Part shown: in pieces, positions 24,615 to 34,915 of the stretch
Numbering within the stretch: position 1 is the first letter of the stretch
Layout of the letters: the number at the start of each line of letters is the position of its first letter
Assembly (NCBI RefSeq): GCF_000516985.1
Contig: NW_006917097.1
Location: 62,001 to 126,000, forward strand
Length of the DNA: 64,000 nucleotides
Direction: 5' to 3'
Origin: Pestalotiopsis fici W106-1
Taxonomy: Eukaryota; Ascomycota; Sordariomycetes; Amphisphaeriales; Sporocadaceae
Notes under the pieces: generated by a model
Seen by the model: the letters and a program-made list of their open reading frames with translations, nothing else
What the model was told of the DNA's origin: nothing
The model's database searches: none
Translations under genes and position numbers: made by a program

Positions 24615-25876
24615 GAGAGCCGCGAAGAACTGCCGCCAATCAGCAGAGACCAAAACGGTAAGGCGTTGCTGTAGCTGGTTTTCTGTGGTACAATTACAAT
24701 TATCGGACCAAGTTATTTCATTGTAATGGTGGAAATGAACATGGAAAGTTCTTACAGGTGACGACTCGGATGTCTTGGCACTCCGGCCTCCGGCCTATTT
24801 CTGTCGAAGAGACTTCGGATACCGACCCAGCGTACGTACATGCAGAAGTTTCATCTCGGAAAACCCGATACTAGTGAACCTGGCGATGGAGAAGGTCTGG
24901 CAGTACGTGTCTTGACTCCAGCCCTCGAGGAACCCGCCCCTAGACAAGAGCCCATGTTATATTCCTTGTAGATCGAGTGTGTAGCGTTTTTGGCCACTAG
25001 CAGCCTATCGCATGATGTTGTATCATCTTCCTAGTCTGCCTTTCTGTTACCACATGGTAGAGGCAGTATAATGCACGTACTCACCTTGCTCAGTCTACAG
25101 GGGGGATCAAGGAAAAACCAAAAATCGACGCCTTGAAGAAAGATTGGATTTCCTTACTTGTATCACCCAGTGTTCTGCTGAACCTTGGAACACCAATCAT
25201 CCCAGACATACATACTGTGCACTAGACCTACAGTTCTGCTTAAGTGACTTGATTGTCAAATTCATTACTCTCCACAAAGTAGTAGCTGGTATCCAGCACA
25301 CACAAAGACGGTTTATTCAACATACATGTCTTTGAGCGCTTCTCTTTGCAGATAGGCGTCGAAGCTGAAGTACTTATCGTCAAAAACTTTCGGGCAACGC
25401 ATGAAAACAGCGTGCTCGGAGAGCCACGGCAGCCGACTTCTACCAATATGACTGGAAGGGTCGTCCAAGTCTTTCTGGCTTTGCACTCTTCTCCACCAAA
25501 TATTTAAAACACGCTGAATACATGTGAGTATCTAGTACCTAGCGGCCTACATACGTAAGGTATATGACGACCCGTCAGATTTTAAGCTCACCCTTGCCGC
25601 AACTAAACTGTCCGTACACTGTACCAGTACTGGGTACACTCGAAACGTGAATGCATCGATTAGTTGTAGTCCCGGATCGTAAATTGTTCTTGCAAACTTT
25701 CCCCCACCTACAGCACCTGGAGCCTGGTGAAACAAACGCAGCGCTATTTCACGAATACTGTGTCGCACGAATGATCGCAATGCAGCACCCAGCATATAGC
25801 AATGTGCTTATAAAATCTCCGGTTCTAGCAGAAACCTATTACCATCCGCCGCCACTATCATTCCTCTCTTTATCTC
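24615..25876. other. NRPS promoter region and 3' flank of the membrane-protein gene
   Basis: 1.26 kb with no gene seen. I looked specifically for an adenylation domain that would complete a GliP-like N-terminus and found no A-domain motif on the minus strand. The region contains the regulator palindrome at 24815-24825. Confidence 0.6.
24815..24825. promoter_or_regulatory. TCGG-ATA-CCGA palindrome (putative GliZ/SirZ-type site), NRPS promoter
   Basis: Perfect match to TCGG-N3-CCGA, the site I recall for the Zn2Cys6 regulator SirZ of ETP clusters. It lies 200 bp upstream of the NRPS ATG. A looser TCGG-N5-CCGA occurs at about 24853. Confidence 0.7.
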
Positions 25877-27237
25877 TCACTCTTGGCGGACATTGTAGGT
25901 ATTTGAGACTGCAATTCCTCTTCCCCTATTCTCGCCAAATTTGGGTTGCTCCGAGAGCTCAACGCTGTTGCCTCTGGCATCGACAGTATGTCCCAGGTTT
26001 TGTCCTTTCACATTGTTGAAGCTGGAGTCAACAGGGACAAACCTCGGAGTGGACTCATTCTCAGAGTTGGCTCGTGGCCAGCTCTCATCCGCTATGCGAC
26101 TGCTAGATCCGCCACTTTGTCGGGTCAGGGAGAGCAGACGGGTTGTGAACGACCTTAGGGTGGGTGCAAGCTCAACCACTACAGGCTTTAGACTCGGCAC
26201 ACAGCAGCAGATAATTCCAATCGGAAGTTCCAGAGTCTGCAGCAGGATGGTAAGCCAGAGGTAGTCCGTGACGTCGGATGAAGGAATGCCGGTAAGATCG
26301 AAGACACAATCGATTTTAATGAGGGAAATAACCGTTGCACTAGAATTCATTAGCGCCATGCCAAGCATATAAGCGGCAGAAGGAACATAGCAAGATCAAA
26401 AAGCAACTTACACAAGTCCAAGTCCAAGCAGGCAAGATAACACAACTTTACTCGAGAAAGCTATTTTCAAATTCCAGATCAATGGCATTGGCATCACGAC
26501 AATGGCCAAATCAAGCAAAACGTGGATAATGCCGACAGCCGAACAACTCTTGGTAGAATCAATGCAAGTTCCCTGTACGGTTGGGTCCCAAAGCACGCTG
26601 ATTGGATTGCATGAAAATATTGCCAGGCAAAATCCAGCAATCCCCATACCAACAACCAAGAATATGGTTATGTAGCAGGCCCATGTGAAGATCTTGTGTA
26701 CTCCGAAAATACGAAGATAAAAGGACAAGATGGAAAGCTGCACGACGGTGACGGTGAAAATCCAAAGAGAGAAATTCGCAACAACAATCTGGGAAGAAGG
26801 AATATAGATTAACAAAAATACCTTGAAAGGAGTATTGAAAGTTATGAAATAAAATATAAAATGAAAATAGTAGCTTAGTTTACCTTAAGATATGTATATA
26901 GCGCCTGGGGATCAACGGCCATGACCGTGGTGATTGGAAGTCCCGCGCCGCCAGCAAAAACTGCTGCCATGTTCACCCCTTGGAAGGTCCATGTCAAGAC
27001 CTGTCACATATTGTTAATATTCCCTGTTATTCAATCGCCACCTAGGAAGAGACGCACAAGTGCGGCAAGTGCCAGCCAGTCATCAAACATGTACTTCTGC
27101 TTCTGAATCCGCCTCGAGCGAAATCTGAACACTACGGTCACCGTGGCTAATGATGCCATGATAATGGGCAATGTAACGATTGCCAGCTGGTGGCCATTTG
27201 TTGCCTCGAAAGTCGTTCGCCTGAGTAGTTCGGTCAT
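25877..27237 (-). CDS. Fungal rhodopsin-like/PTH11-type integral membrane protein
   Basis: Exons (minus strand) 27237-27058, 27000-26884, 26788-26412 and 26339-25877 join in frame to 378 codons plus stop; introns are 57, 95 and 72 nt. The protein has about seven hydrophobic helices and a hydrophilic Ser/Asn-rich C-tail. Features of the fungal rhodopsin-domain (PTH11-related) family are the early RFRSRRIQKQKYMFDDWLAL segment after helix 1, a Cys-bearing loop (CNPISVLWDP, then GTCID), and a last helix followed by PSLKPV. Members are seven-helix plasma-membrane proteins of mostly unknown function. It lies between NRPS and methyltransferase genes. A near-match regulator site sits upstream at 27592, so co-regulation is plausible. 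No role in ETP chemistry is implied by sequence. Confidence 0.85.
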
Positions 27238-27794
27238 CTTGTCGTGAGCTTGTTGATGCTACTGTGATGATGGGTCACAGAAGAGGCACGTGTATTTGAT
27301 TCTGTGTACAGAAAAGAATGTGAAAGGCTAGTGAACAATATTGAAGAGACAGAGAGAGAGGGGAAGGGAGAGAGAGAAAAGGACCATGTCGGCATGAGAG
27401 TAACACAGATTGGCTGGTCACCTGGGTATTTTATTGCAATGGGCGACGAGTTGACAAGGAGCGACAGCGGTAAGGGGAGGGGGTCAGACAAGAGTAAGGC
27501 CTGAAAGAATGGCTGCATACCATTACCACACACCATTATTAGCGAGCTGCTGTCAGAAAAAAAAAAATTCACTTGGTCTGACGGACCAAATTCGGTGCCC
27601 GGATGGCTACGTTACCGGCTGCTGGGGGATTGTAATGTATGCGTGACCAAGCATGCGGGGCAGCGGCTCTTGCTGCATGAAGCAATAAAAGCAATAAATA
27701 TCATCTGCATTGTCTGCGGTTGGCAAACCATCAAATGGCTTCATGACATCCTATCCAGGAAATCTGACCACCAAGCCACAAATTCGAACACGAC
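27238..27794. other. Divergent promoter: membrane protein (-) / methyltransferase pseudogene (+)
   Basis: 557 bp between divergent start codons. It contains a 12-A run near 27558 and a TCGG-TGC-CCGG site at 27592-27602. No coding sequence is supported. Confidence 0.6.
27592..27602. promoter_or_regulatory. TCGG-TGC-CCGG near-palindrome (putative regulator site)
   Basis: One mismatch from TCGG-N3-CCGA. It lies between the divergent membrane-protein and methyltransferase start codons. Confidence 0.5.
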
Positions 27795-28965
27795 ATGGCG
27801 GAAGGGAAGAACCAGACCCATTATATCCTTGAAGGAAACCCTGAGGAACTCGAGCGCCTCAGACTTGGGCAGGCAGTCATCAGTAGCTGTCTCGGCCGAA
27901 ATGTCTTTGCGCCAATCAACTTTGAAGAACCCGGTTTGCGCGTGTTGGACTCTGTTGAAATAAGGTGGCGGGGTGCGACCCACACTGTGGCTGTATATAG
28001 TGGGAGCCTTCCCCCGTCCCTTTAGGGTAGCATTGCTGGTCAATCTATGGAATATTGAACATACCTTTTGACAGACTCTGCAACAGCCGAGAGTACGTAG
28101 TGTAGAATAAGTAATTGTCTTATGCGACCACCCAACCACCCTACCCATCACCTCCACGTCCACGTTTTAAATTCCCGGGGGAAGCCAATTGCTGATGCCC
28201 CCTAAAATGGTAATGCAGGTCTTTGGTTACAGGAGCTTCGTGATTCGATACCAGTCTCGGTGCGCAACACGCACACCTTTATAGGCATCGACATCACCAG
28301 TATCTATTTTCTGAGGCCCCCGCCCGACGAAATTCAGCTGTTTGAGCAGTCAATGACGAAGCCGTGGCCGACCGAGTGGGTGGGGACTTTTGACCTCGTC
28401 CATGGCACTTCCGGCGGCAGGCAAGGCGGACGTGCACGAGGCCCTGAATTCGTTTATTGATCTCGTTCGGCCTAGAGGCTGGATCCAGCTGGTAGAGCCG
28501 GACCACTCCGTGTCCAAGTCGCCCGGGATGCAGGATTTCTTCCAGCTCCTGTCTGACGTGTTTACCTTTATGGACACAAGCCCTGATTATGCGCCTCAAT
28601 TGAAGACCTGACTAGCAGACAGAGGTCTCGAGAGCGTGCAAGAACAGGTGTTTAATGTCCCCATTGGCAAGACCAGCCCGACTGAGGAACTGAGGCTCAA
28701 GAGCTCTAGGACGATAGAATTGGTTATGAAGGGGCTGGTCGAGGTTGCACAAAGTGAGTCTACGATCCCTGCTAGGCGTAGCACACTGAGGGTAATATGT
28801 TAACTTGTCCTCCTCTTAGAAGTACTTACATCGCTTTCGACAGAGCAACTCGACAATCTCATTCAGAAGACACAGAAGGATCTTCTCGAGACGGGTGACA
28901 TATTTCGCCTTCACTGTGTATATGCTAGGGAAGGGGGGGGGGGGGGGGGGGACGTAGGCGGCTGA
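27795..28965 (+). pseudogene. Decayed SAM-dependent methyltransferase (GliN/UMTA-like)
   Basis: Reading along the plus strand the pieces of a UMTA-type methyltransferase appear in order: YILEGNPEELERLRL and RVLDS (27795-27951), then GLWLQELRDS and a PPPDE segment to FDLVH (about 28208-28385), then FIDLVRPRGWIQLVEP, then VFNVPIGKTSP and a C-terminal helix. They do not form one frame. Between LDS and GLW there is about 255 bp with no splice sites that restore phase. After FDLVH the frame changes near 28386-28400. An in-frame TGA sits at 28609-28611. A 19-G run (28933-28951) lies just before the end. Such enzymes N- or O-methylate metabolites; GliN does so in gliotoxin. This copy is almost certainly inactive. 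Assignment to GliN rather than another UMTA-family member is tentative. Confidence 0.8.
28933..28951. repeat. Poly-G tract of 19 G
   Basis: Nineteen consecutive G near the 3' end of the methyltransferase pseudogene. Sequencing or replication slippage could change its length. Confidence 0.9.
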
Positions 28966-29457
28966 GATCTAGATTCGAGGCATGCAACAGGAGAGAGTAG
29001 ACTGCCAGGCCCTTTGCGAATACCTAGTAAAATAATCTGGCCTCTTCCAATCAGACGTGACGCAGAATTTCATGAATAGAAATCATGTTATTTTATTTTA
29101 TGATAGTTCTGGCCCTCGATTCTAGCGAAATGAGTGCAATGGTAGCATTCGGAAATACTACATACAATAACTATATCATTACTAGCATTGACTGGTAGTC
29201 GATACTAATCATCAACTTTTTATATATCCATGATACAACAAATCAAACCCTGTAGTTTTGATACCCCTAGAGGCAGAGAGTCTTCACGTGTAAGAGGCCC
29301 AGAAAGCGACATATACCACACGCATCACTCCGAAACAAACACGCGCCCGCGTAGTCCAGGTTATGCTGGTCATACCAAAACACCTCTTCAACATATGTTA
29401 TTCCTTCCTTCAGGATAATTGATCATATTGGCCTCTGCCGAGCTCGAAGGGCATTTT
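28966..29457. other. Intergenic AT-rich spacer
   Basis: 492 bp between the pseudogene end and the 3' end of the second GliT-like gene. No feature is recognised. Confidence 0.55.
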
Positions 29458-30483
29458 CTACTTTGGTGCGCTTGTAGCTTCTATCATGCCATTTATATCA
29501 CGGTTCTTAGGTAGTTCCCTCGCCAGCCCACATCCTGCAAATGAACCCATGCTCATGGCATTCGGGATGTTTCGCAGCGGAGAACAACAATCTCCTGCAG
29601 CGTACACTCCTTCCACGCTGGTGGAATTGAACGGCGGCGTGACTTTGATTCCAAGACCTGGGACGTACTCACAGCCGAGCTGATCAGGAACTGGGTTACC
29701 TGCTTGCAACTCGGGCTTGTGTACAAGAAATGCCAATATCTCCCTCTCACCTCCCTCGAACTCCACTCCGATTTCCCTACCACTCTCTGGTTTGTATAAT
29801 CGCTCCACCTTTCGGTTGTCAATGTGTATTCCTTCAGCTGCGTCGCATGACAGTATGTCGGCTAGGGCCGAGTCCTCGTTTGTATATATCGTTACTTTAT
29901 CGACATACTTCAATGCATCGCGTGCGTTTATCATGGCATGTATAGGATTGGTGAGTGTTCCTACAGCTAGAAGACCAGCCATGGGAGAATCCTTTTGCTC
30001 GTGTCCGTAACAGAACATGCAATGAAAGCTGGATTCGAGGATTATTGCGTGGTCCTGTCGAAAAGGAATGGATTGAGCTTACATTGATGTCCCATAGCTT
30101 TCCGCATAGCCCTCGATTTCGGGGTATATCTCCTGCACGCCCGTGGCTAACAACACTTTCCTTCCGGTCCATCTCTCTCCAGCATCGTCAACTACCTCAA
30201 ACGTGCCAACAGACAACTTCCTGGCAGACGAAGCGGTTCTGGGATTGAAATGGACTAACCCTGACGCTCTAAGCTCGGAGCGGGAGGTCTCGCGCATCTC
30301 TTCCGGGTCTTTGCCCTCCCACCCTAGAGTTAGACGAGTTTGCTTCGTGAGAGCATCGCGTGGTGCGCCTGAATCAATGACTACACATGTGTGAAATGCA
30401 CGGTATAAAGTCAATGCCGCGGAGAGGCCCGCATGGCCGCCACCGATAATAATGACATCATAAATCTTTCTCGGAGAGCTCAT
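29458..30483 (-). CDS. GliT-like FAD dithiol oxidase / thioredoxin reductase fold, copy B
   Basis: Exons (minus strand) 30483-30083 and 30028-29458, split by a 54-nt intron, give 323 codons plus stop. The N-terminal FAD motif is IIGGGHAGLSAAL near residues 15-27. The redox pair is C-M-F-C at residues 137-140, in the sequence FHCMFCYGHE rebuilt across the splice. The FAD-binding GVYAAGDCCSP lies near the C-terminus. This is the architecture of GliT/SirT/HlmI oxidases, which close the disulfide of ETPs and other dithiols using oxygen. It is a diverged paralogue of the neighbouring gene at 30939, and the two share a 455-bp divergent promoter. A role in a second sulfur redox step is possible; plain self-protection is the alternative. 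Confidence 0.9.
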
Positions 30484-30624
30484 ATTGAGTCGTGGTTCAG
30501 ACACTGCGTTTGCTTCGAATTCACGTTTTGGAGGAGAAGCTGACCATGCGCAATTCAAACAAACAGAGCGGCATGCTCTATAGACGTTGGACGGTAGCTT
30601 GCGGGCATTGTACGCCGCAGACAC

Positions 30625-30635
30625 TCGGCTTCCGG
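30625..30635. promoter_or_regulatory. TCGG-CTT-CCGG (putative regulator site)
   Basis: One mismatch from the palindrome TCGG-N3-CCGA; first of three sites in the divergent GliT-like promoter. Confidence 0.55.
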
Positions 30636-30691
30636 GCAACCCAAAATGAAACAATTGTCTCTGGTGAAAGTCCAAAAGTGCCAATATACAT

Positions 30692-30702
30692 TCGGCTTCC
30701 GA
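30692..30702. promoter_or_regulatory. TCGG-CTT-CCGA palindrome (putative regulator site)
   Basis: Perfect match to TCGG-N3-CCGA, near the middle of the promoter shared by the two GliT-like genes. Confidence 0.7.
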
Positions 30703-30737
30703 GACAATAACTAAGATTCGACAGAAAATATCTATAC

Positions 30738-30748
30738 TCGGTTTCCGG
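30738..30748. promoter_or_regulatory. TCGG-TTT-CCGG (putative regulator site)
   Basis: One mismatch from the palindrome; third site in the divergent GliT-like promoter. Confidence 0.55.
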
Positions 30749-30938
30749 ACATCAAATATACATCCGTATCTAGCATGACGCCATAAACTATGACACTCGT
30801 AACTTATCAAGATAAACGAGATATTTGAGAAACAGGCCTGGTCGCCATTCCCGTAGAGTTGTGCACGGCAGAGATAATTTTCAAAACTTTCTTACCTAGA
30901 AATTGATCAAGTAGTAGTGCTTCGAGCAACGCCAGAAA

Positions 30939-31971
30939 ATGGGCTCAGTCGATTCAACCAAGGTCGTCGACGCTCTGATCATTGGAGGAGGTGTGTCGGG
31001 ACTGGCAGCTGCACTCACGCTCGCCCGACAACAGCACACCGCCGTGGTCCTTGACTCTCAAGTCTATCGCAATGCGCCCAGCGGTCACATGCATAATGTC
31101 TTGACGTGGGATCGCGAGGATCCGGCGACATTCCGCGCGGCTGCGAAGAAGAACATTGAGGACGGCTACACCACGATTACGTTCGAGACGACCGAGATTG
31201 CCTCGATTGTGAACGAGCCCAATGCTCCTCAGCAGCGCTTCACGGCCACGAGCACTTCAGGAGCTGTATGGGTGGGAAGAAAGGTCATTCTCGCCACCGG
31301 AGTTCGTGATATATACCCAGACATTGACGGCTATGGCGACTGTTTTGGAAAAGGGATGTGCGTATTGTTTCAGAATCCATTTTCCAGACAACTATGACTA
31401 ATCCTGTAACAGTTATCACTGCTTTTTCTGCAAAGGGTACGAAGCACGAGGCTCTGAGCACGCAGCCATTCTGGCCCTACCCGACTTATCGAGTGTGCCG
31501 GCGGCGCTTCACGCTGCTCGAACGGCTGCAAGGTTCACCAAATCCATTACAATCTACACACACGGCTCGGACGAGCTGCAAGAAGGTCTGATTGCGGCAC
31601 AGGGCAGCAACCAGATATTTAAACTAGACAACCGTAAGATTGCTCGCTTCGAAAAAGGGCCGGGCTTTGCGGACGTGCTTGTGCACTTCGAGGATGGTGA
31701 AGTCGTGTCAGAAGCGTTCATTGGTCACAAGCCGCCCACAACAGCAAGCGGGAAGCTGCATGATCAGCTCGGTTTGGAGATGACGGCCGCAGGCGACCCT
31801 GTGATTAAGCCAATGTTCTGCGAAACGTCGGTAAAGGGAGTATTTGCGTGCGGCGACAGCGCCTCTCCCATCAAGATCATCCCGCAGTCCTTGTTCTCGG
31901 GATCCGCAGCGGCAGCGGCAGTCTGTGCCCAAATTCAAGCTGAGGATGCGAGCCAGTCGTGTATCTTCTAG
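30939..31971 (+). CDS. GliT-like FAD dithiol oxidase / thioredoxin reductase fold, copy A
   Basis: Exons 30939-31357 and 31413-31971, joined across a 55-nt intron with a CTAATC branch site, give 325 codons plus stop. The FAD-binding ALIIGGGVSGLAAAL lies at residues 12-26. The redox pair C-F-F-C is at 143-146 (YHCFFCKGYE), and GVFACGDSASP lies near residue 290. Length and motifs match GliT, SirT and HlmI, which oxidise the ETP dithiol to the disulfide and so also protect the producer. The intron falls at the same codon, just before the CxxC, as in copy B, so the two genes arose by duplication. Both copies look intact. Confidence 0.92.
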
Positions 31972-32442
31972 TTACAGTTGTATATAGTACCCACTTACGT
32001 AGGCGCATCGGTGACCTTGCTTGATCAAGTCAACATCTCCGCACTGCAACTATACATTCAGTGAAAACCAGGACCAGGAGCAAAATAACGCCAATACCTG
32101 TTGGAGGATCACTGTGCGTATCCATCTCATTCCACTTTCCCTTCCTTGTGAGTTTGAAAACAACGTCCCTCGCCGGTGTTGGCCATCCGACGGTATCGAT
32201 ACGGGCCGGACCCCGAGCCTGAGACCCCTGGTTACACAGCGTGCCAGGCAAAATATCTTAACTTTCACCCATGCCAACGCCCAGCCAGACGAAGCCTGTT
32301 TCATTGCTCCTGAAAGACCGCCAGTAGCTAAATTCTCAATTTGCGTTCGCCCGCTACTCTTCCTGCGCCACATGCACGGGTCGGCGACCGATCTATCGAG
32401 ATACTGTTAGCCACTGACTTAGCGACCCATCATTACCACACC
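31972..32442. other. MFS transporter promoter region
   Basis: 471 bp between the GliT-like copy A and the transporter start, holding a perfect regulator palindrome at 32381-32391. The transporter frame extends upstream of its ATG but without another ATG in a plausible position. Confidence 0.6.
32381..32391. promoter_or_regulatory. TCGG-CGA-CCGA palindrome (putative regulator site), MFS promoter
   Basis: Perfect match to TCGG-N3-CCGA, 52 bp upstream of the transporter ATG. This is close for an activator site, so the true transcription start may need checking. Confidence 0.65.
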
Positions 32443-34140
32443 ATGAGCACCACAGACGTAGCCCCAACGCTGTCTCCAGAGGCCACCAGCGTAGAACAGG
32501 AAGATTCCGTGGTAGAGAAGCTTCCAGAAGTCACCGACAAGGAACATGATCGAGGTCTACAGTTTTGGCTCATCATACTGTCAGGATGTCTAGTGGACTT
32601 CGCGACTGCCCTAGATGCGACCATCATCACAACGGCGCTGCCCAAGATTACGGCCGATCTCCAGGCTGAGCAACAATATGTGTGGCTTGCAAATACGTAC
32701 GTGTTTGCCTCAACGGTGGTGATGCCGTTTGTGGGCCAGACCTCCAACATCTTCGGGCGTCGCATGCCCATGATCATTTCTGTGGTCCTCTTCTCAATCG
32801 GCAACGCCATCGCCGGTGCTGCCACCAGTGCTGGCATGCTCATAGCAGCAAGGGTGGTGACCGGCCTTGGCGGGGGCGGCATCTTCGTCCTCAATGATCT
32901 GATTGTCTGTGACCTCGTTCCGGTCCGAGAACGACCCAAGTTTCTTGGCATACGGATCGCTATAGCGACGATATCGACCATCATCGGCCCCGTTCTCGGC
33001 GGCGCCCTGGCACAAGCATCATGGCGCTGGGTCTTCTTCATCAACCTGCCATTCTCCGGCATTGCGCTTGCCGTCATGATCCCATTCCTACGCCTCAAAT
33101 ACAGGCGCGAGGCGACATGGAAAAAGGCTGTTGCCCGTATAGACATCCTCGGAAACTTCATCTTCGCCGGAGCCATAACTGGAATTCTGTTTGGACTGAT
33201 CATGGGCGGCGTACAGTATCCCTGGTCGTCCTGGCACATAATCGTGCCACTTGTGATTGGGTTTTGTGGTTGGGCTCTCTTCCACTTCCATCAGGCCTCC
33301 CCCATCTGCAGGGAGCCCAGCATGCCCCCCCTGCTCTTCAGCAACCGTACGTCGGTTGTGTGCCTTGCGCTGACCTTTATATCAAACACTCTCCTGGAGT
33401 GGATTGTTTACTTTCTGCCCATATACTTCCAAGCCATCAAGGGCGCAACCCCCCTCCAGTCTGGTGTTGATGTTCTGCCCCTCAGCGTCGTATACGTTCC
33501 CCTTGCAGTGCTGACGGGCGGCCTCATGTCCAAGTTTGGAAAGTACAAGCCGATACATCTCGTTGGGTTCGGATTTACGTCTCTTGCTTGCGGCCTGCTG
33601 TCTATCCTGGACGCTGCCTCGCCGACGGTTGAATGGGTCTTCTGGCAACTCTTCCTTGCCGTTGGTGCCGGCTTCACTATGATCAGCATCCTCCCCGTCA
33701 TCCAGGCGTCGCTGCCAGATAGCCACGTGGCTACTGCCACCGGCACGTTTGCTTTCGTGCGAAACTTTGGTTTTGTATGGGGCGTGACCATCCCGTCTGT
33801 CATCTTCAACGCACAAATTGAACGTAACCTGCACTGGGTCCTGGATACCGACGTTCAGCAGCGACTCAGCAATGGTGCCGCATACGGTTATGCTGGGACT
33901 GGCGCCATTACCCAGCTCCCCCCGGATACTCAAGCCCAGGTCCACGACGTCTACAAATCAGCCATGTCTGCCATCTGGCAGGCGGCGGCGGTAATTGCCG
34001 CCATTGGGACTTTGCTTGTATTTGCAGAAGCCGATATCGAGCTTCGGATGGACAATGACACGGAGTTTGGCATGGAGGACGGAGGAAAGAAAATCAAGGA
34101 GAAGTCTCCCGAAGGAGTTGACACTCAAGAGACTGTTTGA
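32443..34140 (+). CDS. MFS exporter, 14-helix drug:H+ antiporter type (GliA-like)
   Basis: Intronless, 565 residues, the usual size of DHA2-type fungal toxin pumps. A charged N-terminal tail of about 40 residues precedes the first helix (FWLIILSGCLVDFATALDATII), which carries the LDxTI motif typical of this class. Motif A variant GQTSNIFGRRMP follows helix 2, and motif C-like glycines (GPVLGGAL) lie in helix 5. I count about 14 hydrophobic segments. The chosen ATG at 32443 begins MSTTDVAP and is preceded by ACACC. By context it exports the ETP or its precursor, as GliA and SirA do. The frame is intact with no odd codon use. Confidence 0.92.
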   Translation: MSTTDVAPTLSPEATSVEQEDSVVEKLPEVTDKEHDRGLQFWLIILSGCLVDFATALDATIITTALPKITADLQAEQQYVWLANTYVFASTVVMPFVGQTSNIFGRRMPMIISVVLFSIGNAIAGAATSAGMLIAARVVTGLGGGGIFVLNDLIVCDLVPVRERPKFLGIRIAIATISTIIGPVLGGALAQASWRWVFFINLPFSGIALAVMIPFLRLKYRREATWKKAVARIDILGNFIFAGAITGILFGLIMGGVQYPWSSWHIIVPLVIGFCGWALFHFHQASPICREPSMPPLLFSNRTSVVCLALTFISNTLLEWIVYFLPIYFQAIKGATPLQSGVDVLPLSVVYVPLAVLTGGLMSKFGKYKPIHLVGFGFTSLACGLLSILDAASPTVEWVFWQLFLAVGAGFTMISILPVIQASLPDSHVATATGTFAFVRNFGFVWGVTIPSVIFNAQIERNLHWVLDTDVQQRLSNGAAYGYAGTGAITQLPPDTQAQVHDVYKSAMSAIWQAAAVIAAIGTLLVFAEADIELRMDNDTEFGMEDGGKKIKEKSPEGVDTQETV

Positions 34141-34915
34141 TTGCATTTCTACTCTACACAAGTTCATTGCCAGTTGCACGACCAGGACACTGTCTAGCAA
34201 GTCGGCTTAATGTGTACTGATTCACGTTTGCGGCTTAGAATGGCTTTGAAGAAATGTCTATTAGTGGGGCTGTAAGCTGCACTGGTGTGTAAGTGTAATA
34301 GTATTATGGTTAGGTGAAGGATATATGGTTCACAATGATGAAGCAAGGATCCGGCATCATTATCGCCAAGAACAACACCAAACACTTCAAAAATCATGAT
34401 TCATGAGTATATATGTCGCACTAGACCACTGTAATAGCTGAACAAAATGTGAAGCTCCACACTCAGAACCAGCCTAATAGTGGCTATGGTACGGCGCAAT
34501 AATATACTACACATGTGTATGCTGGCGAGGAGGTGTTGGGCCCCCCGCCTCGCATAGGTCTTCTTGAGTAATCATCTAAGCATTCATTGAGCTGCCAGGT
34601 GAATTAATCTTTTTGTTTTTTAATTAATCAAACCCTTTGCACGCAACCTCTATGCCGGTGTGCAGAGGTGAAATTGCCAGCCAATCGCCTTTGCGAGTCT
34701 GACTACATCGTACGACGCCTCGGTTCCCGGCCTGTTCTGAGCCTTATGCCCAAGGGTTGGCAGACCCGCCTCGCAATCACCCTCGCTTAGCACACTACGG
34801 CCGCCGGTATGGACTTGAGGTGAGAGCTAGGTATGTACTTGAATGGCTTCTCGAAACAAATGGTTGATTCTCGCACTCGCGTGACAGCAGACATATTAGC
34901 CTTCCTACGCCTTCC
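34141..34915. other. Dipeptidase promoter region
   Basis: 775 bp with an AT-rich first part and a near-match regulator site at 34720. No gene is supported. Confidence 0.55.
34720..34730. promoter_or_regulatory. TCGG-TTC-CCGG (putative regulator site), dipeptidase promoter
   Basis: One mismatch from the palindrome, 186 bp upstream of the dipeptidase ATG. Confidence 0.5.

Larger units (their letters stand above)
30484..30938. other. Divergent promoter shared by the two GliT-like genes
   Basis: 455 bp between the two start codons with three TCGG-N3-CCGR sites at 30625, 30692 and 30738, the densest group seen in this window. It is non-coding apart from extension frames without ATG support. Confidence 0.75.

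Noticed and set aside
24615..25876. Search for a hidden first adenylation domain upstream of the NRPS
   Set aside because: No A-domain motif was found; the frame is open for a short distance but without ATG or family similarity.
32433..33239. 268-codon frame antisense to the MFS gene
   Set aside because: Mirror frame of the transporter gene with Pro/Arg/Met-rich composition; no domain.
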